A stretch of 64,000 nucleotides of DNA from Sphingobacteriaceae bacterium (GTDB lineage Bacteria; Bacteroidota; Bacteroidia; B-17B0; Aurantibacillaceae): NCBI GenBank assembly GCA_002319075.1, contig NVQB01000001.1:5270001-5334000 (forward strand), given 5' to 3'. Shown here in pieces: positions 1-8,878 of the stretch. The notes beneath the pieces are model-generated. The model did not search any database, was not told the DNA's origin, and saw only the letters and a program-made list of their open reading frames with translations. Position numbers and translations under genes: made by a program. Each line of letters opens with the position of its first letter. Positions within the stretch are counted from its first letter, which is position 1.

Positions 1-1
1 T

Positions 2-2965
2 GAATGTTACTTACGTAAAGCCGATGTTTACCGTTATGCGGAGGGTATAAAATTTATCGTGATTCCTCCGTCTTCCTTGACAGCTTCTTTTGCTATTGAG
101 CCGGAATTTATTTCTGCATTAAAGGACTATAAAAAAGAACTTGGCGCTGATCTTTATTTAGGAGCCATACGATCTTACCAGGCTAATGATGCAAAAAAGA
201 TCTTTTGTCTTGCCGAATTAGCCAAGCTCTACTCTACTCCTCTGGTAGCAATGAATGATGTGCATTACCATATGCATGAGCGGCGGGAGCTCCAGGACAT
301 TCTTACCTGCGTTCGCGAAAAATGTACTATTTACGATGCCGGTTATCGTCTACATCAAAATGCAGAGCGTTATTTAAAATCACAAGAAGAAATGCTGCGC
401 TTATTTGCGCACTATCCTGAAGCTATTGAGAATACGCAGAAGATTGCAAAGGCCTGCACGTTTTGCCTGAGTGAATTAAAATATACTTATCCTAAAGGAC
501 TTACCAATGAAGGACGCACACACCAGGAAGAACTCGCCTATCATACATGGATAGGTGCTCATAAAATGTTTGGTGAAACTCTTCCTGAAAAGATCAAACA
601 GAATATTGAATTTGAACTTGCTTTTATTCAAAGAAAAGATCTTGCTTATTATTTTCTGACCGTGTTTGATTATGTGTGTGAAGCCCGGCGTCGTGATATA
701 TTGTGCCAGGGCCGAGGTTCAGCGGCCAACTCAACTGTCTGTTATTGCCTTGGCATTACTTCTGTAAATCCTACCAAGCACAGATTATTGTTTAGCAGGT
801 TTATGAGTGATGCGCGTAACGAGCCTCCCGATATAGATGTAGATTTTGAGCACAACCGACGGGAAGAAATCATACAATATATTTACGAAAAATATGGCCG
901 GGATCACGCCGCCATTGTAGCCACTGTTACGCAAGTGCATTACAAAGGTGCTATACGTGATGTTGGCAAGGCTATGGGACTTTCGCTTGATGCAATCAAC
1001 ACACTCTCCTCATCCGGCTGGGAATTAACGGAAGAATGGCTGGAAGGGAAACAAACAACTTCATCGGGATTCAGTGCAAAAGATCCACACCTGCTTAAAG
1101 TATTAGATCTCACAAATCAATACAAAGGATTTCCACGCCAGTTAGGACAACATACAGGCGGTTTTGTGTTAACTGAAAACAAAATATCTGATCTGTGTCC
1201 AGTACTAAATGCCCGTATGGAAAACAGAACAAACATAGAATGGAACAAAGATGACATAGAAGATCTTGGCATTTTAAAAGTAGATGTTCTGGCCCTTGGT
1301 ATGCTCTCCTGCATACGCATCTGCTTTGATCTGATTAAACTGCATTACAATCTTGATTACACACTGGCAAGTGTACCGCAGGATGATCCATTGGTGTATG
1401 ATATGATTTGCAAAGCCGATACTATTGGTGTGTTTCAAATTGAAAGTCGTGCGCAGATGAGTATGTCGCCGCGTTTAAAAGCCAGGGAATTTTACGATCT
1501 TGTTATTCAGATTGCTATTGTGCGTCCCGGCCCTATTCAGGGCGGGGCCGTAAATCCTTACATACGCAGGCGTAATGGGGAGGAACTTGTTGAATATCCT
1601 AACGATGAATTGAAAGAAGTTTTAAAAAGAACACTTGGTGTAGTTTTATTCCAGGAGCAAGCTATGGAAGTAGCCATTGTTGCCGCGGGGTTTACACCCA
1701 CGGAAGCAGATCAGCTACGCCGCAGCATGGCCTCTTTTAAAGCAGATGGTAAAGTTGGATTGTTTGAAACGAAACTTCTGAAAGGCATGATGGCAAAAGG
1801 ATATACGGAAGAGTATTCGCGGGGAATTTTTAAACAACTCAAAGGCTTTAGCGGTTATGGATTTCCAGAGAGTCATTCTGCCAGCTTTGCGCTACTCGCT
1901 TATGTTTCTGCCTGGTTAAAATTCCATTACCCCGATGTGTTTGCTGCCGGATTACTGAATAGTCAGCCTATGGGATTTTATCAACCCGCACAGATTATCT
2001 CTGATGCCGGCAAGCATGGGGTTATAATTAAGCCGGTAGATATCAATTACTCTTATTGGGATAATATACTCGAAGCTAAAGAAGGAAAGTATTGTTCATT
2101 ACGTTTAGGATTCAGGCAGGTAAAAGGTTTGCGAGAGGAAGATATGCAATTACTAATAGCATTCAGAGCAACGCGCGTAAAAACAAAAGCAAAAAAAGCC
2201 AAGACTCCTGCAGCAACCATTGCCTTATTATTGGAAGCGGGCGTTGCTTTATCGGCATTAGAAAAACTAGCTGATGCTGATGCCTTTAGATCCATTGGTT
2301 TAGACAGGCGAAAAGCGCTTTGGGAAGTAGCAGCGCTTAGCGATCATGTTACAGGTTTGTTCGCCGGTATAGCAGCAGACAACAGTTTTGAAAAAGACAT
2401 CTCTTTACCAGAAATGACACTGGCGCAACACGTTATAGAAGACTACCGAACACTTGGCCTCTCTTTAAAAGAACATCCGATCAGCTTTGTGCGTGATAAA
2501 TTAAATCTCCTGAACATAACGCCTAATAAAGATCTTATTAATTGTAGTGATGGAGCTTACGTGAATGTGGCGGGATTGATATTAGTTAGGCAGCGTCCAG
2601 GTACTGCAAGCGGCATTTGTTTTATTACCATTGAAGATGAAACAGGCAATGCAAACCTGGTTGTATTTGAAAAACTATTTAGCAGGTATAGAAAAGAGAT
2701 TGTGCACAGCCGCCTGCTTATGGTAGAGGGTAAAGTGCAAAAAGAAGGTGATGTGATTCATGTAATAGCCAGCAAATGCTACGACATTACTGGTTTATTA
2801 GGCTCTTTAAACAATCCTGAAGCGAGAGCATCAGAAGATCTTACAGATGAATGGAGCGTAAGCCGTCATCCCGGCGCTGAAAAAGCAGATAAAGCACTTG
2901 TAAAACCGAATGATGGTGCCTCATTTAAATACACTGTTTTTCATGGTGGACGGAATTTCCATTAA
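2..2965 (+). CDS. dnaE2: Error-prone DNA polymerase III alpha subunit, 5' end cut by window
   Basis: The reading frame is open from base 2 with no stop upstream, so the true start lies left of the window; the GTG at 59 is only the first start-like codon. The visible part begins in the last portion of the PHP domain (PLVAMNDVHYH), followed by the C-family polymerase core with the DnaE2-type QGRGSAANS stretch and the catalytic PDIDVDFEH aspartates (about 275 residues into the visible frame), the helix-hairpin-helix region and an OB-fold (VNVAGLILVRQRPG). The C-terminus (GGRNFH) resembles the usual DnaE2 ending. In the family this enzyme performs SOS-induced translesion synthesis with ImuA/ImuB, whose genes commonly lie just upstream; they are not visible here. 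The match to DnaE2 rather than replicative DnaE is inferred from the active-site wording and C-terminus. Confidence 0.92.
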   Translation, partial: ECYLRKADVYRYAEGIKFIVIPPSSLTASFAIEPEFISALKDYKKELGADLYLGAIRSYQANDAKKIFCLAELAKLYSTPLVAMNDVHYHMHERRELQDILTCVREKCTIYDAGYRLHQNAERYLKSQEEMLRLFAHYPEAIENTQKIAKACTFCLSELKYTYPKGLTNEGRTHQEELAYHTWIGAHKMFGETLPEKIKQNIEFELAFIQRKDLAYYFLTVFDYVCEARRRDILCQGRGSAANSTVCYCLGITSVNPTKHRLLFSRFMSDARNEPPDIDVDFEHNRREEIIQYIYEKYGRDHAAIVATVTQVHYKGAIRDVGKAMGLSLDAINTLSSSGWELTEEWLEGKQTTSSGFSAKDPHLLKVLDLTNQYKGFPRQLGQHTGGFVLTENKISDLCPVLNARMENRTNIEWNKDDIEDLGILKVDVLALGMLSCIRICFDLIKLHYNLDYTLASVPQDDPLVYDMICKADTIGVFQIESRAQMSMSPRLKAREFYDLVIQIAIVRPGPIQGGAVNPYIRRRNGEELVEYPNDELKEVLKRTLGVVLFQEQAMEVAIVAAGFTPTEADQLRRSMASFKADGKVGLFETKLLKGMMAKGYTEEYSRGIFKQLKGFSGYGFPESHSASFALLAYVSAWLKFHYPDVFAAGLLNSQPMGFYQPAQIISDAGKHGVIIKPVDINYSYWDNILEAKEGKYCSLRLGFRQVKGLREEDMQLLIAFRATRVKTKAKKAKTPAATIALLLEAGVALSALEKLADADAFRSIGLDRRKALWEVAALSDHVTGLFAGIAADNSFEKDISLPEMTLAQHVIEDYRTLGLSLKEHPISFVRDKLNLLNITPNKDLINCSDGAYVNVAGLILVRQRPGTASGICFITIEDETGNANLVVFEKLFSRYRKEIVHSRLLMVEGKVQKEGDVIHVIASKCYDITGLLGSLNNPEARASEDLTDEWSVSRHPGAEKADKALVKPNDGASFKYTVFHGGRNFH

Positions 2966-3000
2966 ACGACTTATCGCATGGCTTTTTTTTAAGAGGGTAC

Positions 3001-3028
3001 TTATTGGCTTTTTTTTTTAACCCAATAA
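3001..3028 (+). terminator. Weak hairpin after dnaE2
   Basis: TTATTGG at 3001-3007 pairs with CCAATAA at 3022-3028 around a loop that contains a run of ten T. It lies 35 bp after the dnaE2 stop. The T run is in the loop rather than after the stem, so a classical intrinsic terminator is doubtful. Confidence 0.25.
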
Positions 3029-3148
3029 ACTCTAAGATTTTACATACTTCCAGGATGTGTTGGATCAAGCTAAAAAGCTTTGGGGAAGAAAATAAAGTTT
3101 GTTTGTAGTGCAGGTGCTAAGCCTATAAATAGTTTTCTATAGACGCCT

Positions 3149-3742
3149 TTAACCGAAAGCGGTGTTACGCTGTATTTGTTTCCGGATCTGGCTTAAAGAC
3201 AGGTGTGGCGGCAGAGCTTTGTGAAGAGGATAAAAAGGTGATGGCTTTTTGGTTCGTCTTCTTTTAATAGCAGCTGAAGGGATAGCAGGTGTCTTGCATG
3301 TCTTCACTTTCTCATGAGATTTTTTAATCAGCCCTTTTATGAGCAGAAGATCATACAGGCAAAGGTTTTCGCTTATTTTGAATTCCTTTAAAAGTGCCTG
3401 GGCTTCGCTTGTCTGCATCCCTTTCATTGGATCGCGCTTTCCACGAAGGGAGTCCTTATCGTTATCTGCGAGCAGGCGCATCAACTTCATAAGGCGGTGG
3501 TAAAGGCTTTTGTCTTTATGAGCAGTGTGTACTATTACCAGGCGGCGCAGAGCAGCAGCAGCGCGGGCACAAGCTGTGAATTCCTCGCTGTTCTCTCTTG
3601 ATCGGACAAATGCCGGTGAGGTTTTGAATTGTTTCCGCTTTGGCCCGCCTTTGGACCTTACCAGCCAGCCAAAGACGCTTTTGTAGAAAGAAATACCATT
3701 TACAGTACCTGAGAGTTTTATATCACCGACCTGAAATGCCAT
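3149..3742 (-). CDS. Hypothetical protein, Bacteroidota-type conserved N-terminus
   Basis: A 197-residue, strongly basic protein. The N-terminal 30 residues (GDIKLSGTVNGISFYKS, then WLVRSKGG) match a pattern I know from Bacteroidota hypothetical proteins of unknown function, followed by an R/K-rich helical part (FVRSRENSEEF, then RLMKLMRLL) and a basic tail ending in QIRKQIQRNTAFG. No signal peptide or membrane segment is visible, and I cannot name a function. I chose the ATG at 3742 over one ten codons upstream because a TAnnTTTG promoter box ends three bases before it. It is convergent with dnaE2 and stands alone. Confidence 0.7.
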   Translation of the reverse strand: MAFQVGDIKLSGTVNGISFYKSVFGWLVRSKGGPKRKQFKTSPAFVRSRENSEEFTACARAAAALRRLVIVHTAHKDKSLYHRLMKLMRLLADNDKDSLRGKRDPMKGMQTSEAQALLKEFKISENLCLYDLLLIKGLIKKSHEKVKTCKTPAIPSAAIKRRRTKKPSPFYPLHKALPPHLSLSQIRKQIQRNTAFG

Positions 3743-3745
3743 ATA

Positions 3746-3772
3746 CAAAGATAGCTGGAAATTGGATGACAA
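3746..3772 (-). promoter_or_regulatory. Bacteroidota-type promoter, TTG-N16-TATCTTTG
   Basis: On the minus strand TTG (3772-3770) is followed after 16 bp by TATCTTTG (3753-3746), a perfect TAnnTTTG -7 box. Only three bases separate the box from the ATG at 3742, so a transcript from here would be leaderless or nearly so. Confidence 0.6.
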
Positions 3773-3981
3773 ATTTGACGAATGAGTAAGAGTGTATTGA
3801 CCTCTGAGGGAAGGTGTATGAGAAGCTGAGTGAATGGATGTGTTTTATACTAAAAGACGGGATATGTACGGGGTAAGTAGGGAGTATTGCGTAAGGAACC
3901 AGGGAGTTGGTATCATTTACACACTCTTTTTGCCTGACCCAATATGTTGAGGTTTAATGATTTTACAATTATTTGTTCACC

Positions 3982-4009
3982 TTGTATTAATGCGCTGCTA
4001 ATACATTAG
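3982..4009 (+). promoter_or_regulatory. Candidate promoter, TTG-N17-TACATTAG
   Basis: TTG at 3982-3984, 17 bp spacer, then TACATTAG at 4002-4009, one mismatch from TAnnTTTG. It ends 19 bp before the ATG at 4029. Confidence 0.4.
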
Positions 4010-4028
4010 TGTTGATAATCACACACCT

Positions 4029-5849
4029 ATGTTCATCTCAATTCGAAAACAACTCATAAGCATTTTACTTTTATTTGGATTCATCACTATTTTCGTCTCT
4101 GTTGTTATTTTTTCTTATTACGAAAAAAATAAAGATTCGCTTTATGAGATCACCAAGCAGGCAGAGAAAACCCACTTTCTTCTCATTAAAGACCTCACTA
4201 TAATGCATGAATTTATAGAGAATGAAACGATTAATCCAGCATTTTTTGAATACGGTAAAAGCAGACTCGTGAGCATGCATGACAGTATTTGCATTTTATT
4301 AAAAGCCAATCTTAAAGAACTTTACGCTCTGCAAAGAAAACATGAATTCAGGCTTGACAGCAGGCTGAACCGGCTACAATACAATGTTGAAAAATACACT
4401 TCGCTCAGTTCTGAGATCATTCGTAATGTGCTTATAAGAGGATTTAAAGATTATGGAATTGAAGGCGAAATGAGAAGCCACGCACATAAACTTGAACTCT
4501 ATAAAAATGAAATGGGCCTGAATAATATCCTGCAACTTCGCCGCCATGAAAAAGATTTTATTATCCGGCAAGAGTTACCCTATGTTTCCATGCATGATAG
4601 CCTGGTAAAATTTATAAAAGAAGAAGTCTCACACAATAAAAAAATCTCATCCACTAAACAAAATGAGATCCTCAAAATTCTTGGGGACTACCAAGTTAAA
4701 TTTCAGAGTTTAGTTTTTTACGATAAAAAACTTGGATTAAAAACCAGTTCAGGTTTAAAACACGACATAGATTATATCTCACACGCCATCGAATCGTCGT
4801 TAGCCCAAACCGTTATGTTTTCTGAAGCCAATGAAAAAGAAGCTATTCATATTATCAGGCGTATTTATTTAGTTATAAGCCTGCTCTTTGCTTTGAGTGC
4901 TATACTTTCGGCATTATTTATCTCAAAAAGGGTTTCACGTTCAATAACCGATCTTACAGAAAAGATTGATGAATTTGTAAAAAGCGACTTTAGCATTCGC
5001 ACGGTTTTGCCAATTACAAAATCGGTAAATGAGGTAGATGTTTTAATTACTAATTTCAGTATTATGGAGCAGCATATTGTTGATCAAATGAAATCTCTCC
5101 GTCAATCCAATAAAGATCTTGAAATGCTTTTTCATATCACGTCGACCGACATAAAGCCACCGTTACTTAAGGTTAAAGAACTTACCAGCCAGGCTTTTGT
5201 TCGCTCTACCGATCCTCAAGTAAGGGAATCATTTTACCAGATAGGTTTGTCGTGGGACAAACTGTTAAACATAACCGATGAACTGGGAATTGTAACTAAT
5301 ATACGCACTGCCGAAATTAAAACAGAAATCATAGATTTGAATGCGCTGATCAATTCAACTTTTTCTGAATTCAGATCTCGTTCAGAAAATATAATTTTCT
5401 CAGTTGATATCCGCATGGCAAATGATTTTTTTTCCTCGAAGGTACTTGTAAAAGCAATTTTCAGAAATCTTATTGATAATAGTATTAAATATTCCTCTCC
5501 GCGATCTGAGCTCAGTTTTATTAAAATTTTGATAAGTGATCAGAACGAAGAAATGTTAAGAATCGAAGTAGAGGATAATGGAATTGGTATTCAAAAAGAT
5601 CATCTTGATGCTATTTTTAATATGTTTTTCAGAGGCACAACAAAGGGAGCAGGAACAGGCTTAGGTCTTTATGTAGTAAAATGTTCTATTGAAAAACTAC
5701 ATGGAGCTATTTCTGTAGAAAGCGATGAAAACAAAGGAACTATTTTTACATTGCTTCTGCCAAATAATTACAGGCGTAAAAACATTAAAGAGAAAATCAT
5801 ACACAACAGAAAGATCCTGGAGATCTCAGCAGTAAACCAAACTACATAA
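4029..5849 (+). CDS. Membrane sensor kinase with His-to-Thr change in the H box
   Basis: 606 residues. TM helix at about 9-30, an extracytoplasmic, largely helical sensor region to about 275 (four-helix-bundle style), second TM at about 277-300, HAMP-like segment (SKRVSRSITDLTEKIDEF), then a HisKA-like helix and HATPase domain. The ATPase motifs are intact: N box NLIDNSIKYSS, G1 DNGIGI and G2 GTGLGLYVV. The dimerisation helix reads FHITSTDIKPPLLKV; aligned with the usual SHDLxxPL, Thr373 stands where the phospho-accepting His should be. A His at 369 is four residues away. It may be an ATP-binding pseudokinase, or phosphorylate an unusual residue. The next gene, a CHAD protein, has its own promoter box. 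Confidence 0.85.
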   Translation: MFISIRKQLISILLLFGFITIFVSVVIFSYYEKNKDSLYEITKQAEKTHFLLIKDLTIMHEFIENETINPAFFEYGKSRLVSMHDSICILLKANLKELYALQRKHEFRLDSRLNRLQYNVEKYTSLSSEIIRNVLIRGFKDYGIEGEMRSHAHKLELYKNEMGLNNILQLRRHEKDFIIRQELPYVSMHDSLVKFIKEEVSHNKKISSTKQNEILKILGDYQVKFQSLVFYDKKLGLKTSSGLKHDIDYISHAIESSLAQTVMFSEANEKEAIHIIRRIYLVISLLFALSAILSALFISKRVSRSITDLTEKIDEFVKSDFSIRTVLPITKSVNEVDVLITNFSIMEQHIVDQMKSLRQSNKDLEMLFHITSTDIKPPLLKVKELTSQAFVRSTDPQVRESFYQIGLSWDKLLNITDELGIVTNIRTAEIKTEIIDLNALINSTFSEFRSRSENIIFSVDIRMANDFFSSKVLVKAIFRNLIDNSIKYSSPRSELSFIKILISDQNEEMLRIEVEDNGIGIQKDHLDAIFNMFFRGTTKGAGTGLGLYVVKCSIEKLHGAISVESDENKGTIFTLLLPNNYRRKNIKEKIIHNRKILEISAVNQTT

Positions 5850-5896
5850 TTACCAGACTTAACTCTCACTAAATGACCACTGGCATTAAATTTTAA

Positions 5897-5904
5897 TACT
5901 TTTG
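5897..5904 (+). promoter_or_regulatory. -7 box TACTTTTG three bases from the start codon
   Basis: A perfect TAnnTTTG box, separated from the ATG at 5908 by only AGT. No clear TTG is seen at -33. The spacing to ATG is the same as for the box at 3746-3753. Confidence 0.45.
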
Positions 5905-5907
5905 AGT

Positions 5908-6690
5908 ATGGATGTAAAAAAGTCAGTTAAAGAGTATTTTGACATAAGCGCAGCTAAAGTGCATAGCGTTCTGATACTGCCGTCAAAAAAATTATCACCA
6001 GACGACATTCACCGTCTAAGGGTTCATATCAAAAAAATCAGAGCATTGGTTTCATTGCGTACCAGCAAAACGGGAAACAAATCTTCTAAAAGCTTAAGGT
6101 TAATAAAAGGCCTGTTTGCCATGGCTGGGGCACTTCGGGAAGTGCAATTAAGAGCGCAGGCTATTCAGAAAAAAAACATAGATAATAAACTCTCTAACTA
6201 TCTATATTACCTCAATTTGCGCATCCACTACGAGAAGAAAAACTTTAAAAAAGAATTGCAAGTGATAAAGGATGCCAAACCTCATTTAGCTTTACTTAAA
6301 CAACAAATTAAGCAAGTTGGGAAGAAACAAATCAAAGCTTTTGAAAAAGAGGGTGATGACAGGAAACAAGAAATTCTAAAAAAGGCAAAGGTTTCTTCGG
6401 AAGAACTTCACGAATTACGAAAACAATTGAAAAAGGAACTATATATCCACGAGGCATCAGGAGATATACTATCTGTTAATGCCGGCGATAAAAAAATCTC
6501 GCAAATGCTGGGCGAATGGCATGACTGTCATGTTATGGCCGCTGATATTAAGAAAGATCTTAAAGCTGTTAAACTACCGGCAAGTGAAGTTAAACTGCTT
6601 AAAAAAATATCAAATGACTACATAACCCAAGCGAAAAGTCTTCAGTCGCTGCTAATAAACAAACTACTTACCCCTACTCCATCTGTATAA
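5908..6690 (+). CDS. CHAD domain protein
   Basis: 260 residues, very rich in Lys. The CHAD signature is seen in two halves: IHRLRVHIKKIRAL with AGALREVQLRAQ at about 35-90, and ELHELRKQLKKELYIHEASG with MLGEWHDCHVM at about 170-210. CHAD domains are conserved-His, helical domains that bind inorganic polyphosphate and in other bacteria localise to polyphosphate granules. No CYTH domain or polyphosphate kinase accompanies it here. The ATG at 5908 was chosen over a TTG two codons upstream, which lies inside a promoter box. Confidence 0.85.
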   Translation: MDVKKSVKEYFDISAAKVHSVLILPSKKLSPDDIHRLRVHIKKIRALVSLRTSKTGNKSSKSLRLIKGLFAMAGALREVQLRAQAIQKKNIDNKLSNYLYYLNLRIHYEKKNFKKELQVIKDAKPHLALLKQQIKQVGKKQIKAFEKEGDDRKQEILKKAKVSSEELHELRKQLKKELYIHEASGDILSVNAGDKKISQMLGEWHDCHVMAADIKKDLKAVKLPASEVKLLKKISNDYITQAKSLQSLLINKLLTPTPSV

Positions 6691-6717
6691 ATAAGTTATT
6701 ACCCAATGCTTCTATTC

Positions 6718-6888
6718 TTAAGCGTTCTTTGTGCGGTTCAGAGTCTTTTTGACCGAAGACTTTTTAGCCGGTCCTGCTTTTTTAGCTGTTTTTAATTTGG
6801 CTGGTTTATTACTTTCAATCTTCAAATGCGCCATAATTCTTTTTGTATTTGAAAGAATCTGTTTAAGTAATTCTTTTTCTTTTGACAT
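6718..6888 (-). CDS. Small basic Lys/Ala-rich protein, 56 residues
   Basis: An ATG-initiated frame on the minus strand: it begins MSKEKELLKQILSNTKRIM, and its second half is a K/A/P-rich tail (KLKTAKKAGPAKKSSVKK) ending NRTKNA. The composition resembles the histone-H1-like or nucleoid-associated tails found in bacteria, but the sequence is too short to assign. It is convergent with the CHAD gene, ending 28 bp from it, and follows another tiny minus-strand gene by 57 bp. A longer frame on the opposite strand here encodes an unlikely F/L-rich peptide and is judged a shadow. Confidence 0.55.
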   Translation of the reverse strand: MSKEKELLKQILSNTKRIMAHLKIESNKPAKLKTAKKAGPAKKSSVKKTLNRTKNA

Positions 6889-6945
6889 ACTAGTTGTTTT
6901 TAGATGCGTTGGTAAAATATCATTTATTTTTATTGCAGATCGCTA

Positions 6946-7050
6946 TTAAGTTATTACTGTCCATACTATAAAAAGTACCACAATGGATGCAAGGGCAAAT
7001 AGCAATTGTATCACTTCTTTCTTCGTATCAATGTCTTCGTCGTAGTTCAT
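6946..7050 (-). CDS. Small single-pass membrane protein, 34 residues
   Basis: The frame reads an acidic N-terminus (MNYDEDIDTKKEVIQ), then one hydrophobic helix (LLFALASIVVLFIVW) to the stop. An in-frame ATG at 7071 would add seven residues. The charge pattern and helix fit a small inner-membrane protein. No family is recognised. It lies just upstream of the 56-residue basic protein on the same strand and may be cotranscribed with it. Confidence 0.42.
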   Translation of the reverse strand: MNYDEDIDTKKEVIQLLFALASIVVLFIVWTVIT

Positions 7051-7071
7051 AATTACAAAATGCAGGTTCAT

Positions 7072-7462
7072 TTATAAAGTTAGTTATAACAGAAATTTAT
7101 AGTGCTGGATTAACATTAACTGGGAAAATTAATAACGTAAACTTTACGCACTGCGGGCACGAAAAATCTTCTAAAAACAAAATCATTTTGAGCGCTTTAA
7201 AACCCCAACTCGTTTATGAAAAGCGCGATCATCAGCTAAACAGCATTTTCAAAACGGGCATTTTTCAGTCTGGCTCTAACATACCAGTTTATGACCTTTA
7301 GGCTTATTGTTTAAAGTGGTGGCTAATATAAGTACGCAGCAAAATAAGCTCCAAAAACCGCAACTACGTCTAAATAAGCGCTGACATACACAATTTATTA
7401 TCAGGTATATTAATTGTTTTGTAATTTAACCTTTTGCCGTTTTTGCATTTACTTTATAAATA
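7072..7462. other. Intergenic stretch without recognised features
   Basis: About 390 bp between the tiny minus-strand gene and the antiporter gene. I see no open frame of interest, no convincing TAnnTTTG promoter and no palindrome of the kind found elsewhere in the window. Confidence 0.5.
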
Positions 7463-8740
7463 ATGACACCACTTTTGCTCCTAGTTTTTATCATTGGTTA
7501 CCTGTTTATAGCCCTTGAACAAAAACTTAATATCAATAAGGCGGCAAGTGCCCTTGTAACAGGGGTACTTTGCTGGACTGTTTACATTCTTTACACACCA
7601 GATAAACACGCGGTAAATGAAGTTCTAACACTTCATCTTGGCGACCTTTCAGGAATTCTGTTTTTCTTATTGGGAGCTATGGCAATTGTTGAATTGATTG
7701 ATGCTCACGATGGCTTCGATATTATCACCAACCGTATTACTCAAAAACATAAAGTAAAACTCTTGTGGATCATTTGCCTGCTTGCCTTTTTTCTATCTTC
7801 TATACTCGACAATCTTACCACCACGATTGTTGTAGTTTCTCTTCTCCGCAAATTAATTAAAAACGACGAAGACCGCATGTTATTTGCAGGTATGGTTGTT
7901 ATTGCAGCGAATGCAGGAGGAGCCTGGTCACCGATTGGCGATGTAACTACCACTATGCTTTGGATCGGAGGCCAGATCACGACCCAAAATATTATTGCAA
8001 AATTATTTTTACCCAGTTTAATCTGCCTTGTAACCCCCTTACTATTCCTTTCTTTTAAATTAAAGGGAAATGTAGAACGTCCAGCTTTAGCGGAGAAAAA
8101 TGACACAGAGAAATTAACCGCAAAGCAGCAATCCATTGTATTTTTTACCGGGGTTATCATTCTTATTTTAGTTCCGGTGTTTAAAACACTTACGCATTTG
8201 CCGCCCTATATGGGCATTCTTCTGGGCCTTGGCGTACTTTGGATCATTACAGAAATTCTTCATGGAGGCAAGGATGATGAAGACAAACATATTCTTTCTG
8301 TAGTTTATGCGTTACGAAAAATAGATACACCCAGCGTGCTTTTCTTTTTTGGCATACTGGTGAGCATAGCGGCACTTCAAGCAGCAGGCATTCTCACCGG
8401 TTTTGCCAACTGGATGACCACAACCCTTGGAAATGAGAATTTAATCGGTTTAAGCCTGGGTATGATTTCCGCCATTATAGATAATGTTCCTTTAGTTGCT
8501 GCAGTGCAAGGCATGTATTCGCTGGGCGATTATCCCACAGATCATTATTTCTGGGAGCTTCTGGCCTATTGCACCGGAACCGGCGGTAGTGCGTTAATTA
8601 TAGGCTCAGCAGCAGGTGTAGCAGCAATGGGTATTGAGAAGATAAGTTTTTTCTGGTACCTCAAAAAAATAAGTTTGCTTGCCTTGCTGGGTTATCTTGC
8701 CGGGGCTGGGGCGTATATGCTGCTAGCGCAATTAGCCTGA
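7463..8740 (+). CDS. nhaD: NhaD-type Na+/H+ antiporter
   Basis: 425 residues with about 11-12 hydrophobic segments throughout, as in the ion transporter superfamily. The two family-defining half-site motifs are visible: SSILDNLTTTIVVVSLLRK (about 112-130) and SAIIDNVPLVAAVQ (about 335-348), each with an Asp-Asn pair in a broken helix. AANAGGAWSPIGDVTTT and GTGGSALIIGSAAGVAAMG are the accompanying Gly-rich turns. NhaD exchanges cytoplasmic Na+ or Li+ for protons at alkaline pH and supports salt tolerance. The gene stands alone between non-related genes; the ATG at 7463 is followed directly by the first membrane segment. Confidence 0.92.
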   Translation: MTPLLLLVFIIGYLFIALEQKLNINKAASALVTGVLCWTVYILYTPDKHAVNEVLTLHLGDLSGILFFLLGAMAIVELIDAHDGFDIITNRITQKHKVKLLWIICLLAFFLSSILDNLTTTIVVVSLLRKLIKNDEDRMLFAGMVVIAANAGGAWSPIGDVTTTMLWIGGQITTQNIIAKLFLPSLICLVTPLLFLSFKLKGNVERPALAEKNDTEKLTAKQQSIVFFTGVIILILVPVFKTLTHLPPYMGILLGLGVLWIITEILHGGKDDEDKHILSVVYALRKIDTPSVLFFFGILVSIAALQAAGILTGFANWMTTTLGNENLIGLSLGMISAIIDNVPLVAAVQGMYSLGDYPTDHYFWELLAYCTGTGGSALIIGSAAGVAAMGIEKISFFWYLKKISLLALLGYLAGAGAYMLLAQLA

Positions 8741-8745
8741 TGCTG

Positions 8746-8790
8746 AAAGTTGACCGGATATTTTCTTTGCCCTGCTATAAACTCAACTTT
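8746..8790. terminator. Weak hairpin between convergent genes
   Basis: AAAGTTGA (8746-8753) pairs with TCAACTTT (8783-8790) across a 29-base loop, directly after the nhaD stop and before the end of the convergent kinase gene. The loop is long, so this is only a weak candidate. Confidence 0.25.
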
Positions 8791-8878
8791 TAAGAAACCC
8801 TGTTACAAATGGAAACAGTGCTATAACTAAATTGTTTGCCATCACCCATAAACAAGAAGCGTATTATATTTCCAACTA

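Noticed and set aside
6731-6949. A 72-codon plus-strand frame
   Set aside because: Its product is an unnatural F/L/I-rich peptide, and the opposite strand holds a better small gene (56 residues, 6718-6888) in the same place.
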